Positions 24,419 through 32,839 of a stretch of 37,299 nt of DNA are shown here, in pieces. Below the pieces are notes generated by a model. That model was not told the DNA's origin. It did no database searches and worked only from the letters and a program-made list of their open reading frames with translations. The DNA is from Deltaproteobacteria bacterium. GTDB lineage: Bacteria; Myxococcota; UBA727; VGSZ01. Each line of letters opens with the position of its first letter. The first letter of the stretch is position 1. The position numbers were made by a program, and so were the translations under genes. The stretch is taken from positions 1-37,299 of the forward strand of contig JADZDP010000214.1 of assembly GCA_020850995.1 (NCBI GenBank). Reading direction: 5' to 3'.

Positions 24419-25914
24419 GGCGTGGCAGCGGGCTTGTTGGCGTCGCGCGCGGGCACCAAGAGCGGCACGAACATGGTGGCTGCGCCCCGGCGCACCAGCA
24501 GCTTCATGAGCGCGCCCCCGCGCGCGGCGGCGGCGGCGGCGGCGAAGTCGGGCGCGCTGCGGATGTCGGTGGCGCCGACCCTGACGATGACGTCGTCGGG
24601 GGCGAGCCCGGCCTTGAACGAGGGGCCCCCCGGGCGCACCTTGGTGACGCGGGCGCCCGCCACGTCGGTCCGCAGCTTGAGGCGCTCGCGGTCGTCGGCG
24701 TCGAGCGACACCACGCTCACCCCGAGCGAGCCATCGTGCTCGGGTTCCTTGGCGCTCACTGCCACGGTCTTGGCGGCGTTGTCGGGGTGGGCCTCGAGCA
24801 GGATGGTGACGACGGCGGGCTTGCCCTCGCGCACGACGTCGAGCTTGACCTTGGCGCCCACGCCGGCCTCACCGGCGAGCAAGGGCAGCTCGTAGCTGTC
24901 GCTGATGGCCTTGCCCTCGAAGCCGACGATGACGTCGCCGGGCAAGAGCCCGCCCTTGCCCGCGGGGCCCTCGGGCACCACCTCGCGCACCAGCGCGCCG
25001 CGCGCCCGGTCGAGGCCGAGGCCCTTGGCGACGTCAAGGTCGAGGCCCGTGATCTGCACCCCGATCCAGCTGCGCTCGAAGCGGCCCTTGTCCTTGAGCT
25101 GCGGCAAGAGCCGCTTGACCATGTTGATGGGGATGGCGAAGCCGATGCCGTTGGCCGCCGCGTTGACGGCGCTGTTGATGCCGATGGCCTCGCCGTAGAG
25201 GTTCAACAAGGGGCCGCCCGAGTTGCCCGGGTTGATGCCTGCGTCGGTCTGCAAGAAGTCATAGAGGCCCGCGCGCCCCGAGGGCGCGATGTCCCTGCGG
25301 CTGCGCCCCGAGATGATGCCGATGGACACCGACTGCTCGAGGCCAAAGGGGCTGCCGATGGCCACCACGAAGTCGCCCACCTTGAGCAGCTCGCTGTCGC
25401 CGAGCGGGATGACAGGCCAATCGGTGCGCGGGCTTTGCAGCTTGATGAGCGCGATGTCGGTCTTCTCGTCGGAGCCCACCACGGTGGCCGGCACCTCGTC
25501 GGGGCTGTCGCCCACGCGCACCGCGATGCTGGTGGCGTTCTCGACGACGTGGTGGTTGGTGAGCGCGTAGCCTGTGGCGGTGACGATGAAGCCGGCGCCC
25601 TGGCCACGCAGCTCGGGCCCCTCGCCGTCGAAGGGCAGCTCGGGGCCGATGGGCGGGTGGCTCGGCGGCAGCGCCTCGGGGGTGAAGGGCGCCTCGGTGA
25701 AGATCACCAGCACCGCCGGCTCCAGGCGGTCGACGAGCGGCGCCACCGAGGGGATGGCCACCGCCGTGCGCCGCGCCGGCGGGTTGGTCCACAGCGACGA
25801 CGACGGGGCTGGCGGCGCCGCCGGTGCGGGCGCGGCGGCCAGCAGGGCCGCCGCCAGGAGCGCGGGTGAGCCTGCGACCAAGGCCGCGGCGAGCGAGGGG
25901 AATCGACGGCGCAT
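24415..25914 (-). CDS. HtrA/DegQ-type periplasmic serine protease with two PDZ domains
   Basis: Envelope quality-control protease/chaperone of 499 residues. The signal peptide (RRRFPSLAAALVAGSPALLAAALL) is followed by a trypsin-like domain with triad His122 (LTNHHVVE), Asp153 (EKTDIALIKL) and Ser232 (INPGNSGGPLLN), PDZ1 at about 265-370 (EVVPEGPAGKGGLLPGDVI) and PDZ2 at about 395-490 (VRPGGPSFKAGLAPDDVI). The ATG at 25914 is chosen because the signal peptide begins there; longer frames upstream are shadows of the divergent gene. A TACAAC box lies 8 nt before the ATG. Only 28 bp separate this start from that of the divergent lytic transglycosylase. Confidence 0.94.
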   Translation of the reverse strand: MRRRFPSLAAALVAGSPALLAAALLAAAPAPAAPPAPSSSLWTNPPARRTAVAIPSVAPLVDRLEPAVLVIFTEAPFTPEALPPSHPPIGPELPFDGEGPELRGQGAGFIVTATGYALTNHHVVENATSIAVRVGDSPDEVPATVVGSDEKTDIALIKLQSPRTDWPVIPLGDSELLKVGDFVVAIGSPFGLEQSVSIGIISGRSRRDIAPSGRAGLYDFLQTDAGINPGNSGGPLLNLYGEAIGINSAVNAAANGIGFAIPINMVKRLLPQLKDKGRFERSWIGVQITGLDLDVAKGLGLDRARGALVREVVPEGPAGKGGLLPGDVIVGFEGKAISDSYELPLLAGEAGVGAKVKLDVVREGKPAVVTILLEAHPDNAAKTVAVSAKEPEHDGSLGVSVVSLDADDRERLKLRTDVAGARVTKVRPGGPSFKAGLAPDDVIVRVGATDIRSAPDFAAAAAAARGGALMKLLVRRGAATMFVPLLVPARDANKPAATP

Positions 25915-25942
25915 TTGCGCCTGTTGTAGCAAAGCAGCCGTG

Positions 25943-28177
25943 ATGGCGGTGACCCGAAGACGCTCCCCTCCCCTGCCCCGGCGCTGCGGCGCCATCCTCG
26001 CCGTGGCGGCGCTCGCCGCGCTCATGGCGCTCGCACAGCCCGCGGCCGCCGCCGGGCTGCCCGGCACCGATCCCCTCGGTGAGGCGCGCAGGGCCCTCGA
26101 CGAGCGACGCTTCGCCGACGCCCGCGCCCTCGTCGACAAGAGCGGCGTCGACGCGCCCGGCCTGCGCGGCGCCGCGCTCGTGGGCCTGGGCGATGGCGCA
26201 GGCGCCTGCGCCCTCTACCAGCGTGACCGCTCGTCGGCGCGCGCGCCCGCGGCCGCGCTGCGCAGCGCGCGCTGCCTGGAGGCGAGCGACCCCGCCGCCG
26301 CCCTCGCCGCCTGGCTCGAGGTTGGGGCGGGGCCCTTCGGCGCCGACGCGTACGTGCTCGACGGCATGGCCGCCTTCCTCGAGCGACGCGCGCTGCCCAT
26401 CCCCGACGTGCTGCGCGTCTTCGAGGCGCGCGTCGACCTGTTCGACGGCGACGCGCGCGCCGCCCTGGGCCGCGCGCTCTTGGTGGTCGCCACGCGCGGC
26501 GCGCCGGCCCAGGCCAGCCGGGCGCTCGAGCGCCTGCTCGTGGAGCTCCCCGACACCGACGCCGCCAAGCTTGCGGCCAAGCTCCCCGCCGCCGCCCTGC
26601 GCCCGCCCGAGGACCTGGCCGCCGCGCTGACGCGCGCAGCGCAGCTGGCCGAGCGCCACGAGAGCCAGGCCGTCATCGACGCGCTCGCGCCCTTCACCCT
26701 CGACGACAGCACCACCGCGTGCGAGGCGCGCCTGCTCTTGGGCAAGGCCTGGCGCAAGCTGCGCAAGTACCGCGCGGCGCAGCAGCAGCTCGACGCCGTG
26801 GCCAAGCGCTGCAACGACGACACCAAGAAGAAGGCGGCCTACCTGGCGGCGCGCGTGGCCGCGGTGTCGAACAACAGCAACGCCGACGCGCAGCTGCGCA
26901 ACTTCGCGCTCCGCTACCGCGATGACCCCCTCAGCGACGACGTGCTCTTGTGGCTCGGCGAGCGCTTGGCGCGACGAGGCGACGACGCAGCAGCCGACGC
27001 CACGCTGGCCGATCTGGTGGCCCGCTTCCCCGCCGGCGACATGGCCCACGAGGCGCGCTTCGCCTTGGCGCTGGTGCGCGCCGGCAAGGGCGACGTCGAG
27101 GGCGCGCGCGCCGTGCTCGACGAGGCGGCGCGCACCGCGCCGAGCGCCGCGCCCTACGTGGTGGACCGCGCGCTCTACTGGTCGGCGCGGCTGCAGCTGG
27201 CGCCCCGCCTCGATCGCCTCGACGCCACCAGCGACGCGCGCGCCAAAGACGCGGCCCTGGCCGCGCTCAGCGCGCTCGCGACCAGCCGGCCCGCCAGCTA
27301 CTACGGACACCTGGCGCGCCTCTTGGTCAGCGACGTGGCCGCCCACGCCCGGCAGCCAGCGCCCACGCTGCCGAGCGTGCGCGGCGCGCGCGCCTTCGCG
27401 GCGACCAGCAGCATCTCACCGAGCACCGCGCTGTCGGCACAGCCGGCGTTTCAGCTGGCGCGCGCATTGGTGGAGGGCGGCTACGACGACGAGGCGCTCA
27501 CGGCGCTCGACCTGGTGCCGCGCGAGGGCGCGAGCGCCGAAGACCGCTTCGCGCTGGCGCTCTTGGTGGCGCGCGTGGGTGCGCCGGGCCAAGGGCACGC
27601 GCTCCTGCGCGAGGGCGGGCTCGCGCTCTTGCCCGGGCAGCCCGGGCGCGACAACGCGCTCGCCTGGGCGCTCGACTGGCCCCGCGCCTACGGCGTCGCC
27701 ATCGAGCCCGCCGCCGACGAGCTGGGCGTGCCGCGTCCGCTCTTGTTTGGGCTCGCGAGAGAGGAGAGCGCCTTCGACGCTGGCGTGGTGTCGTGGGCGG
27801 GCGCCGTGGGCCTGTGCCAGCTCATGCCCCCCACCGCCAACGACGAGGCGCGCGCGCTCAAGCTGCCGCCACCGAGCATTGCGGCGCTCACCGACCCGAC
27901 GCTGAACGCGCGCCTGGGCGCCGCCCACCTGGCGCGACGCCTGAAGGGCCTGCGCCACCCGCTCTTGGCCATCGCCGCCTACAACGCGGGCCCGGGCGCC
28001 GTGCTGCAGTGGCTGCCCCCGCGCGGCATGCCCATGCCGGTGGACTGGTTCGTCGAGCAGATCCCCGTGGAAGAGACGCGCAACTACGTGAAGAAGGTGA
28101 CGGGCAGCTGGGTCAGCTACAGCGCCCTCGATGGCGACGTCGCCGATGTGGGCTTCGCGCTCACGGTGAGCAAGTGA
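25943..28177 (+). CDS. Soluble lytic murein transglycosylase (Slt70-like)
   Basis: Periplasmic enzyme of 744 residues that cleaves peptidoglycan between MurNAc and GlcNAc with formation of 1,6-anhydroMurNAc. After the signal peptide (ILAVAALAALMALAQPAAAA) there is a long alpha-helical, TPR-like superhelix (about 45-560, with repeated LGERLARRGDDAAADATLADL-type helices). The C-terminal SLT domain has the catalytic Glu608 in LAREESAFDAG, then GAVGLCQLMPPTA and AIAAYNAGPGAV. ATG 25943 is preferred; a GTG directly precedes it. The stop overlaps the GTG of the ATP-grasp gene. Confidence 0.94.
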   Translation: MAVTRRRSPPLPRRCGAILAVAALAALMALAQPAAAAGLPGTDPLGEARRALDERRFADARALVDKSGVDAPGLRGAALVGLGDGAGACALYQRDRSSARAPAAALRSARCLEASDPAAALAAWLEVGAGPFGADAYVLDGMAAFLERRALPIPDVLRVFEARVDLFDGDARAALGRALLVVATRGAPAQASRALERLLVELPDTDAAKLAAKLPAAALRPPEDLAAALTRAAQLAERHESQAVIDALAPFTLDDSTTACEARLLLGKAWRKLRKYRAAQQQLDAVAKRCNDDTKKKAAYLAARVAAVSNNSNADAQLRNFALRYRDDPLSDDVLLWLGERLARRGDDAAADATLADLVARFPAGDMAHEARFALALVRAGKGDVEGARAVLDEAARTAPSAAPYVVDRALYWSARLQLAPRLDRLDATSDARAKDAALAALSALATSRPASYYGHLARLLVSDVAAHARQPAPTLPSVRGARAFAATSSISPSTALSAQPAFQLARALVEGGYDDEALTALDLVPREGASAEDRFALALLVARVGAPGQGHALLREGGLALLPGQPGRDNALAWALDWPRAYGVAIEPAADELGVPRPLLFGLAREESAFDAGVVSWAGAVGLCQLMPPTANDEARALKLPPPSIAALTDPTLNARLGAAHLARRLKGLRHPLLAIAAYNAGPGAVLQWLPPRGMPMPVDWFVEQIPVEETRNYVKKVTGSWVSYSALDGDVADVGFALTVSK

Positions 28178-29061
28178 AGATCGCCCTCGCCACCTGCGCC
28201 GAGCTGCCCCACCTCGACGGCGACGACGAGCCGCTGCTCGAGGCGCTGACGGCGCGCGGCGCCGAGCTGTGCCACCCGGTGTGGGACGCCGGCGACGCCC
28301 CCTTCGTCGACGCCGAGCTCACGGTCATCCGCTCCACCTGGGATTACACGCTCAAGCACCAGGCCTTCGTGGCATGGGCCGAGCGCGTCGACGACGCCAC
28401 TGGCGGCCGCCTGGCGAACCGCGCCTCGGTGGTGCGCTGGAATTCCCACAAGGGCTACCTCTTGGAGCTGCAGCGCGCGGGCGTGGCCATCGTGCCCACG
28501 CGCCTCGTGCCCGCGGGCAGCAGCGTCGACCTCGAGCGCCTGGCGCGCGAGCTGCAGTGGCAGCGGGGCCTGGTGGTGAAGCCCGCGGTGTCGGCGGGCT
28601 CTCGTGATTCCTTTCGGCTCGCGCCCGAGGAGATCGGGCGGGCACACGAACAGGTCGCGGCCTTGCTCGCCACGCGCGACCTCTTGGTGCAGCCCTTCGT
28701 GCCAGGCATCGCGTCCGGCGAAATGTCGCTCATGTTCTTTTTGCAGCACGGCGCCTTGCGCTTCTCCCACGCCGTCAACAAGACACCGGCCACGGGCGAC
28801 TTCCGCTCGCAGCCCGAGTTCCGCGCGCGCATCGAGCGGGTCGATCCCCCGGAGGCCTGGCGCGAGGCAGCGGCGGCCGCGCTGCTCACCGTTCAGGAGC
28901 GCCTGCTCTACGCGCGCGTCGACCTGGTGGCCGGCGACGACAGCGCGCCCTGGCTCATGGAGCTCGAGCTCATCGAGCCCTGCCTCTACTTGTGCTGGCG
29001 GCGCGAGAGCGCGGCGATGTTCGCCGAGGCCATCCTCGAGAGCGCGGCGCGCGTCTCCTGA
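28174..29061 (+). CDS. ATP-grasp domain protein (RimK/DcsG-like)
   Basis: Cytoplasmic ligase-type enzyme of 295 residues from the ATP-grasp group that includes RimK, glutathione synthetase and DcsG. Visible features: an N-terminal pre-ATP-grasp domain (VIRSTWDYTLKHQAFVAWAERV), a lysine in LVVKPAVSAGSRDSF for ATP binding, LLVQPFVPGIASGEMSLMFF in the second lobe, and the metal-binding acidic strand WLMELELIEPCLYL. Proteins of this type join an acid to an amine at ATP cost; the substrate is not known. Its GTG overlaps the stop of the lytic transglycosylase (GTGA). The partnership hints at a cell-wall peptide substrate, but that is speculation. Confidence 0.85.
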   Translation: MKIALATCAELPHLDGDDEPLLEALTARGAELCHPVWDAGDAPFVDAELTVIRSTWDYTLKHQAFVAWAERVDDATGGRLANRASVVRWNSHKGYLLELQRAGVAIVPTRLVPAGSSVDLERLARELQWQRGLVVKPAVSAGSRDSFRLAPEEIGRAHEQVAALLATRDLLVQPFVPGIASGEMSLMFFLQHGALRFSHAVNKTPATGDFRSQPEFRARIERVDPPEAWREAAAAALLTVQERLLYARVDLVAGDDSAPWLMELELIEPCLYLCWRRESAAMFAEAILESAARVS

Positions 29062-29128
29062 CGCAGACAGCCCTGTGCCCTGTGCCTTTGACCAAGCTCT
29101 CGACCACATCTCGGCCGAAGAGGAGAAC

Positions 29129-29410
29129 GAAGAAGCTGGGGCTTGTTGTCCTGCCTTCGTCGACGATCGCTGCTCTCGCGAGAGCAGACCACCCTGCCCT
29201 GGAGATCGCCCCCTCCCCTGCCCCTCCCCGTTCGGGGAGGGCCGTGCCGAGGATGGGCGAACCAAGCTTGGTGACGACGTAAAGGCGCACGAAGGTGGAT
29301 GGGCCCTCCCCGAACGGGGAGGGGCAGGGGAGGGGGCGGTCGATGCGGCACCGCCGCCTGCTCTCGCGAGAGCAGCGATCCCGCCATGACGGCGAAACAA
29401 CAAGCCCCAG

Positions 29411-29417
<7 letters not shown>
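29129..29417. repeat. 289-bp nested inverted-repeat element with G-quadruplex arms
   Basis: Fills most of the 485-bp gap between the ATP-grasp gene and exonuclease III. Outer arms 29129-29149 and 29397-29417 are perfect (21 bp). Next come perfect 23-bp arms at 29165-29187 and 29358-29380, each containing the self-palindrome CTGCTCTCGCGAGAGCAG. Inner arms of 40 bp at 29204-29243 and 29302-29341 differ at one position and are G/C tracts (GGGGAGGGGCAGGGGAGGG on the plus strand of the right arm). The middle 29244-29301 is unpaired and non-coding. 29062-29128 shows nothing recognisable. Confidence 0.88.
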
Positions 29418-29503
<86 letters not shown>

Positions 29504-29546
29504 AGCGCCACTTGCCCCCCGCCGCTGGATTCAGCAGGGTAACCCC

Positions 29547-30416
29547 GTGCGCATCGTGAGCTGGAACGTCAACGGGCTGCGCGCCGTGTGGAAGCGCGGC
29601 GATCTGCAGTGGGCCTTCGCCAGCGACGTCGACCTGCTGTGCCTGCAAGAGACCAAGCTGCAAGCCGGCGACCTCACCGACGAGCTGCGCGCGCCGCCGG
29701 GCTTTCGCTCGCTGTGGAGCTTCGGCAAGAAGAAGGGCTACTCGGGCACCGCCGTGTACCTGCGCGACGAGCTGCGCGCCGAGCCCTTCGCCTGCACGGT
29801 GGGCGGCACGCGCCACCCCGAGTTCGATAGCGAGGGCCGCATCGTGGGCGTCGACCTCGGCGCGCTGGTGCTGTTGAACGTGTACTTTCCAAACGGCGGC
29901 AGCGGCCCCGAGCGCCTGGCCTTCAAGCACGCCTGGCACGACGCCTTCCTCGACGTGATCACCGGTCTGGCGTCGACGCGCCCGGTTGTGGTGTGCGGCG
30001 ACTTCAACGTTGCCCATCGCCCCATCGACCTGGCCCTGCCCGAGCAGTGGGCGGACATCTCCGGCTTCTTGCCTGACGAGCGCGCATGGTTCGATCGCCT
30101 GCTCCAGGCGGGCTTCGTCGACACCTTCCGCGCCGAGAAGGGCGATGTGCCGCGGCAGTACACCTTCTGGGAGACGCGCACGCGCGCACGCGAGAGCAAC
30201 CAAGGCTGGCGCATCGACTACGTGGTGGTGTCGCGCGAGCTCGAGGACAAGCTGCAAGACGCCTGGATCTCGCCGCAGGTAGAGGGCTCCGATCACTGCC
30301 CCGTGGGCGCCGAGCTCGCCGTGGCCGCGACCCGCAGCGGCGCGCCCGCCACCCTGCCCGACGATGGGCCCGAGGACGAGCTCGATGACGACGACGAGCG
30401 ACCGCGCCGGCGCTGA
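29547..30416 (+). CDS. xthA: Exonuclease III-family AP endonuclease
   Basis: DNA repair nuclease of 289 residues acting at abasic sites and 3' blocked ends. All EEP-family motifs are present: MRIVSWNVNGLRAV (Asn7), LQETKLQ (Glu35), YSGTAVYLR, VVCGDFNVAHRPIDL (Asp and Asn), GWRIDYVVVS, and GSDHCPVG (Asp-His). The GTG at 29547 is used because the conserved N-terminal strand begins there; AGGG lies 7 nt upstream. The frame runs open further 5' through the microsatellite but codes only Phe/Cys runs. The C-terminal 25 residues are an acidic, Asp/Glu-rich tail ending in Arg. Confidence 0.94.
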   Translation: MRIVSWNVNGLRAVWKRGDLQWAFASDVDLLCLQETKLQAGDLTDELRAPPGFRSLWSFGKKKGYSGTAVYLRDELRAEPFACTVGGTRHPEFDSEGRIVGVDLGALVLLNVYFPNGGSGPERLAFKHAWHDAFLDVITGLASTRPVVVCGDFNVAHRPIDLALPEQWADISGFLPDERAWFDRLLQAGFVDTFRAEKGDVPRQYTFWETRTRARESNQGWRIDYVVVSRELEDKLQDAWISPQVEGSDHCPVGAELAVAATRSGAPATLPDDGPEDELDDDDERPRRR

Positions 30417-30440
30417 GCGCTGAGGGAAGGAGAGCACGCG

Positions 30441-30779
30441 ATGGCCAACCCCTTCGACAAGCTGGCTGCGCTGAGAGACCAGCTCCCGCCCGGCGAAGCC
30501 AAGGCGCCGGCGCCCACGAAGGCCGAGCGCCCGCGCAAGCTCTTCCTCGACAAGGTGGTGGTGCGAAAGGAGCGCAAGGGCCACGGCGGCAAGACCGTGA
30601 CGCTCATCGCCGGCATCGCCCCCGCTTTCCTCGACGAGCTGTGCAGCGAGCTCAAGCGCGCGCTCGGCTGCGGCGCCCGCGTGGAAGACGGCGCGGTGGT
30701 GCTGCAAGGTGAGCTCGTCGAGCGCGCGGTGGCCTTCCTCGAAGGGAAGGGTGCGGCGCGCGTGATCCGCGGCGGCTGA
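30441..30779 (+). CDS. SUI1/eIF1-like translation factor (YciH family)
   Basis: Protein of 112 residues with a flexible Pro/Ala-rich N-terminus and the SUI1 fold at about 38-110: VVVRKERKGHGGKTVTLIAGI is the characteristic basic loop and strand, followed by FLDELCSELKRALGCGARVEDGAVVLQGE. Relatives bind the ribosomal P-site region and influence start-codon fidelity; the bacterial role is not settled. A strong GAAGGAG ribosome site precedes the ATG, 24 bp after the exonuclease stop, so cotranscription is possible. The match is strong for such a small protein. Confidence 0.9.
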   Translation: MANPFDKLAALRDQLPPGEAKAPAPTKAERPRKLFLDKVVVRKERKGHGGKTVTLIAGIAPAFLDELCSELKRALGCGARVEDGAVVLQGELVERAVAFLEGKGAARVIRGG

Positions 30780-30824
30780 TCCCGCGGGAAGCGCTGCGCC
30801 GCCTCGGTGGTTAAACTGGCCGCA

Positions 30825-31664
30825 ATGCTGCCACGCCGACGCGTGCTCACCGGATTGGTGGGAGCCGCCCTCACCAGCCGCCGCGCCCGGGCCGAGGAGC
30901 GCCGCGACCACCGGCTGCGCCAGAGCTGGGCCTTCGCCCTCGAGGAAGTGGAGCTGGTGGTGCCCGGCCTGCACCCCGCCCATGACGGCCTGCGCGTGGG
31001 CCAGCTCACCGACATCCACATCGGCGCCAACACGCCCGACGGGCGCGTCATCGCCGCCATCGACGCGCTCAACCAGGCGCGCCCCGACCTGGTGGCGCTC
31101 ACCGGCGACTACGTCACGCGCAAGGGCGATCCCTTGGAGCGCGTGCCCGAGCTCTTGTGCCGCCTCGACGGCGAGGTGGTGGCCGTGCTCGGCAACCACG
31201 ATCACTGGACCGACAGCCGCACCATCGCGCGCGACCTCGATCGCCTGGGCATGCGCGTGTTGCGCAACCAACACACCGCGCTGCAGCTGCGCGGCGCGCC
31301 CCTGTGCGTGGTGGGCGTCGACGACGGCGCCACCAGGCGTGACGACGTGGCGCGCGCCCTCGAGGGTGCCCCCTGCGCGGGCACGCGCCTGGTGCTGGCG
31401 CACACGCCGCCCACCGCCGCCAAGCTGCCGAAGGATGGCGGCTTCGTGTGCCTGTCGGGGCACACCCACGGCGGGCAGATCTGGCTGCACGGCGTCACCG
31501 AGGGCGTGTTCGCGCGCGCAGGGCAGCCCTTCGTGCGCGGCAGCTACCAGGTGGGTGGCAACCTGCTCTACGTCAGCCGCGGGCTCGGTTTCGGGCGCGG
31601 CTCTCCGCTGGTGCGTGTGGGCAGCGAGCCCGAGGTGACGGTGCTGACCTTACGCGCCGGGTGA
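30825..31664 (+). CDS. Tat-exported metallophosphoesterase
   Basis: Calcineurin-like phosphoesterase of 279 residues. All five metal motifs are intact: GQLTDIHIG (D-x-H), ALTGDYV (GD), LGNHDHW (GNHD), VLAHTPP (H) and LSGHTHGGQI (GHTH). The N-terminus MLPRRRVLTGLVGAAL is a twin-arginine signal, so the folded enzyme is sent to the periplasm or membrane surface. Relatives include YaeI-type phosphodiesterases active on membrane lipids or UDP-diacylglucosamine-like substrates. ATG 30825 is chosen over a GTG at 30807 because it starts the Tat signal; TAAACT lies 7 nt upstream and no ribosome site is seen. Confidence 0.92.
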   Translation: MLPRRRVLTGLVGAALTSRRARAEERRDHRLRQSWAFALEEVELVVPGLHPAHDGLRVGQLTDIHIGANTPDGRVIAAIDALNQARPDLVALTGDYVTRKGDPLERVPELLCRLDGEVVAVLGNHDHWTDSRTIARDLDRLGMRVLRNQHTALQLRGAPLCVVGVDDGATRRDDVARALEGAPCAGTRLVLAHTPPTAAKLPKDGGFVCLSGHTHGGQIWLHGVTEGVFARAGQPFVRGSYQVGGNLLYVSRGLGFGRGSPLVRVGSEPEVTVLTLRAG

Positions 31665-31681
31665 GCGCGGGCACCACGTGC

Positions 31682-32758
31682 TCACAAGGGCAAGCTGCCG
31701 ACGGCGGTTCCCGAGGAGGTGCCGAACAAGAGCGCGCCTCGATCCTCCACCACCGAGGTCACGTCGCGAAACAGCGCGCCACCCTCGTCGTGGAAGCCGC
31801 GCAGGGGGCGCCCGCTGGCGTCGAGCTCGAGGATGAGCCCGTGGGGACGAGCCCGTGGCAGGAGCGCTGTGGGCAGGCCCGCGAAGGTGTCTTTGAGGAA
31901 GGGCAGCGGGTGGAGCACGTCGAGCAGCGAGCTGCGCAGCGCGGGCAAGGCCAGCCACAGCGTGCCGCGGGTCGAGAAGCTCACGCCGTCGGGGAAGCCG
32001 GGCAGGTTCTCGCTGAAGGGCTCTGCCAGGTTGCGGCGGTCACCGCTCAGCCACACCCGCGTCAGGCGGTAGCCGGCGCTCTCGCTGACGACGAGGTAGC
32101 TCTCGTCGGGCGCGAGCGCCACGCCGCCGGGGAGGAAGAGATCGCGCGCAATGACGGTGGCCACGCGCGCGCTCGGATGGATGCGGATCAGGCGCCCCGT
32201 GGGCTCGGCCTCGAGCACCGCGGTGGTCTGCTCGTGCCAGCCGTGCTCGTCGCTGGCGTCGGTGAGGTAGATGGTGCCGTCGTTGGCCACCGCCACGCCG
32301 CGCGCGAAGCGCAGCGCCTGCCCCTCGGCCTCGCGCGCCAACACCTCGATGTGTCCCTCGGCGTCGACCCGCAACAGGCCCTTCATGGCGTCCGCGACAA
32401 TCAAGTCGCCGCTGGGCGAGAGCGCGAGGCCGAGCGGTCGACCGCCGGTCTCGGTCACCACCTCGAGGGGCGCGTTGGGCGCGATGCGCACGATCTTGCC
32501 ATCCAGCGTCCCGGTGGTGACGCGGCCGAGCTCGTCGACGACGACGCCGCTGGGGCCCACCAGCTGTCCGGCGGCCAGGCGCTCGGCGCCGCGCAGCGCC
32601 TGGTTGAGCGCGAGCGCGCCGTCGAGGTTCGGGGGGCGTGGCGGATCCCAGGCGCGCGACTGGATGGGCGCGGGCAACGCGAGCAGCGTGACCACCGCCG
32701 CCGCCGCCAGCACCAGGAGCTTCTTCACCGCATCGGTCAAGCGCTCCGCCAGGGCCAT
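31682..32758 (-). CDS. SMP-30/strictosidine synthase-like beta-propeller protein
   Basis: Protein of 358 residues with an N-terminal signal or anchor helix (KKLLVLAAAAVVTLLALPAP) and a six-bladed beta-propeller of the strictosidine synthase/adipocyte membrane protein/SMP-30 group. Blade motifs recur: GPSGVVVDELGRVTTGTLDG, GRPLGLALSPSGDLIVADAM, FARGVAVANDGTIYLTDA, FLPGGVALAPDESYLVVSE and GFPDGVSFSTRGTLWLAL. Members are lactonases, esterases or Ca-binding proteins; catalytic identity cannot be assigned here. ATG 32758 begins the anchor helix. It converges with the phosphoesterase gene (17 bp between stops) and diverges from the hydrolase gene. Confidence 0.87.
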   Translation of the reverse strand: MALAERLTDAVKKLLVLAAAAVVTLLALPAPIQSRAWDPPRPPNLDGALALNQALRGAERLAAGQLVGPSGVVVDELGRVTTGTLDGKIVRIAPNAPLEVVTETGGRPLGLALSPSGDLIVADAMKGLLRVDAEGHIEVLAREAEGQALRFARGVAVANDGTIYLTDASDEHGWHEQTTAVLEAEPTGRLIRIHPSARVATVIARDLFLPGGVALAPDESYLVVSESAGYRLTRVWLSGDRRNLAEPFSENLPGFPDGVSFSTRGTLWLALPALRSSLLDVLHPLPFLKDTFAGLPTALLPRARPHGLILELDASGRPLRGFHDEGGALFRDVTSVVEDRGALLFGTSSGTAVGSLPL

Positions 32759-32803
32759 GGCCCGTGCATCGCACGTCGCTGGCAATATCGCCACCAAGGG
32801 ACA

Positions 32804-32832
32804 GTGGCAGCGGCCGCTCGTTTGGCTATCGT
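32804..32832 (+). promoter_or_regulatory. Promoter of the alpha/beta-hydrolase lipoprotein gene
   Basis: GTGGCA (32804-32809) and TATCGT (32827-32832) are 17 nt apart, in the 81-bp divergent gap. The -10 box ends 7 nt before the ATG at 32840 and no Shine-Dalgarno sequence lies between, so the mRNA is probably leaderless. A small palindrome TGGC-AATATC-GCCA lies just upstream (32780-32793). Confidence 0.5.
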
Positions 32833-32839
32833 GCCGCGC

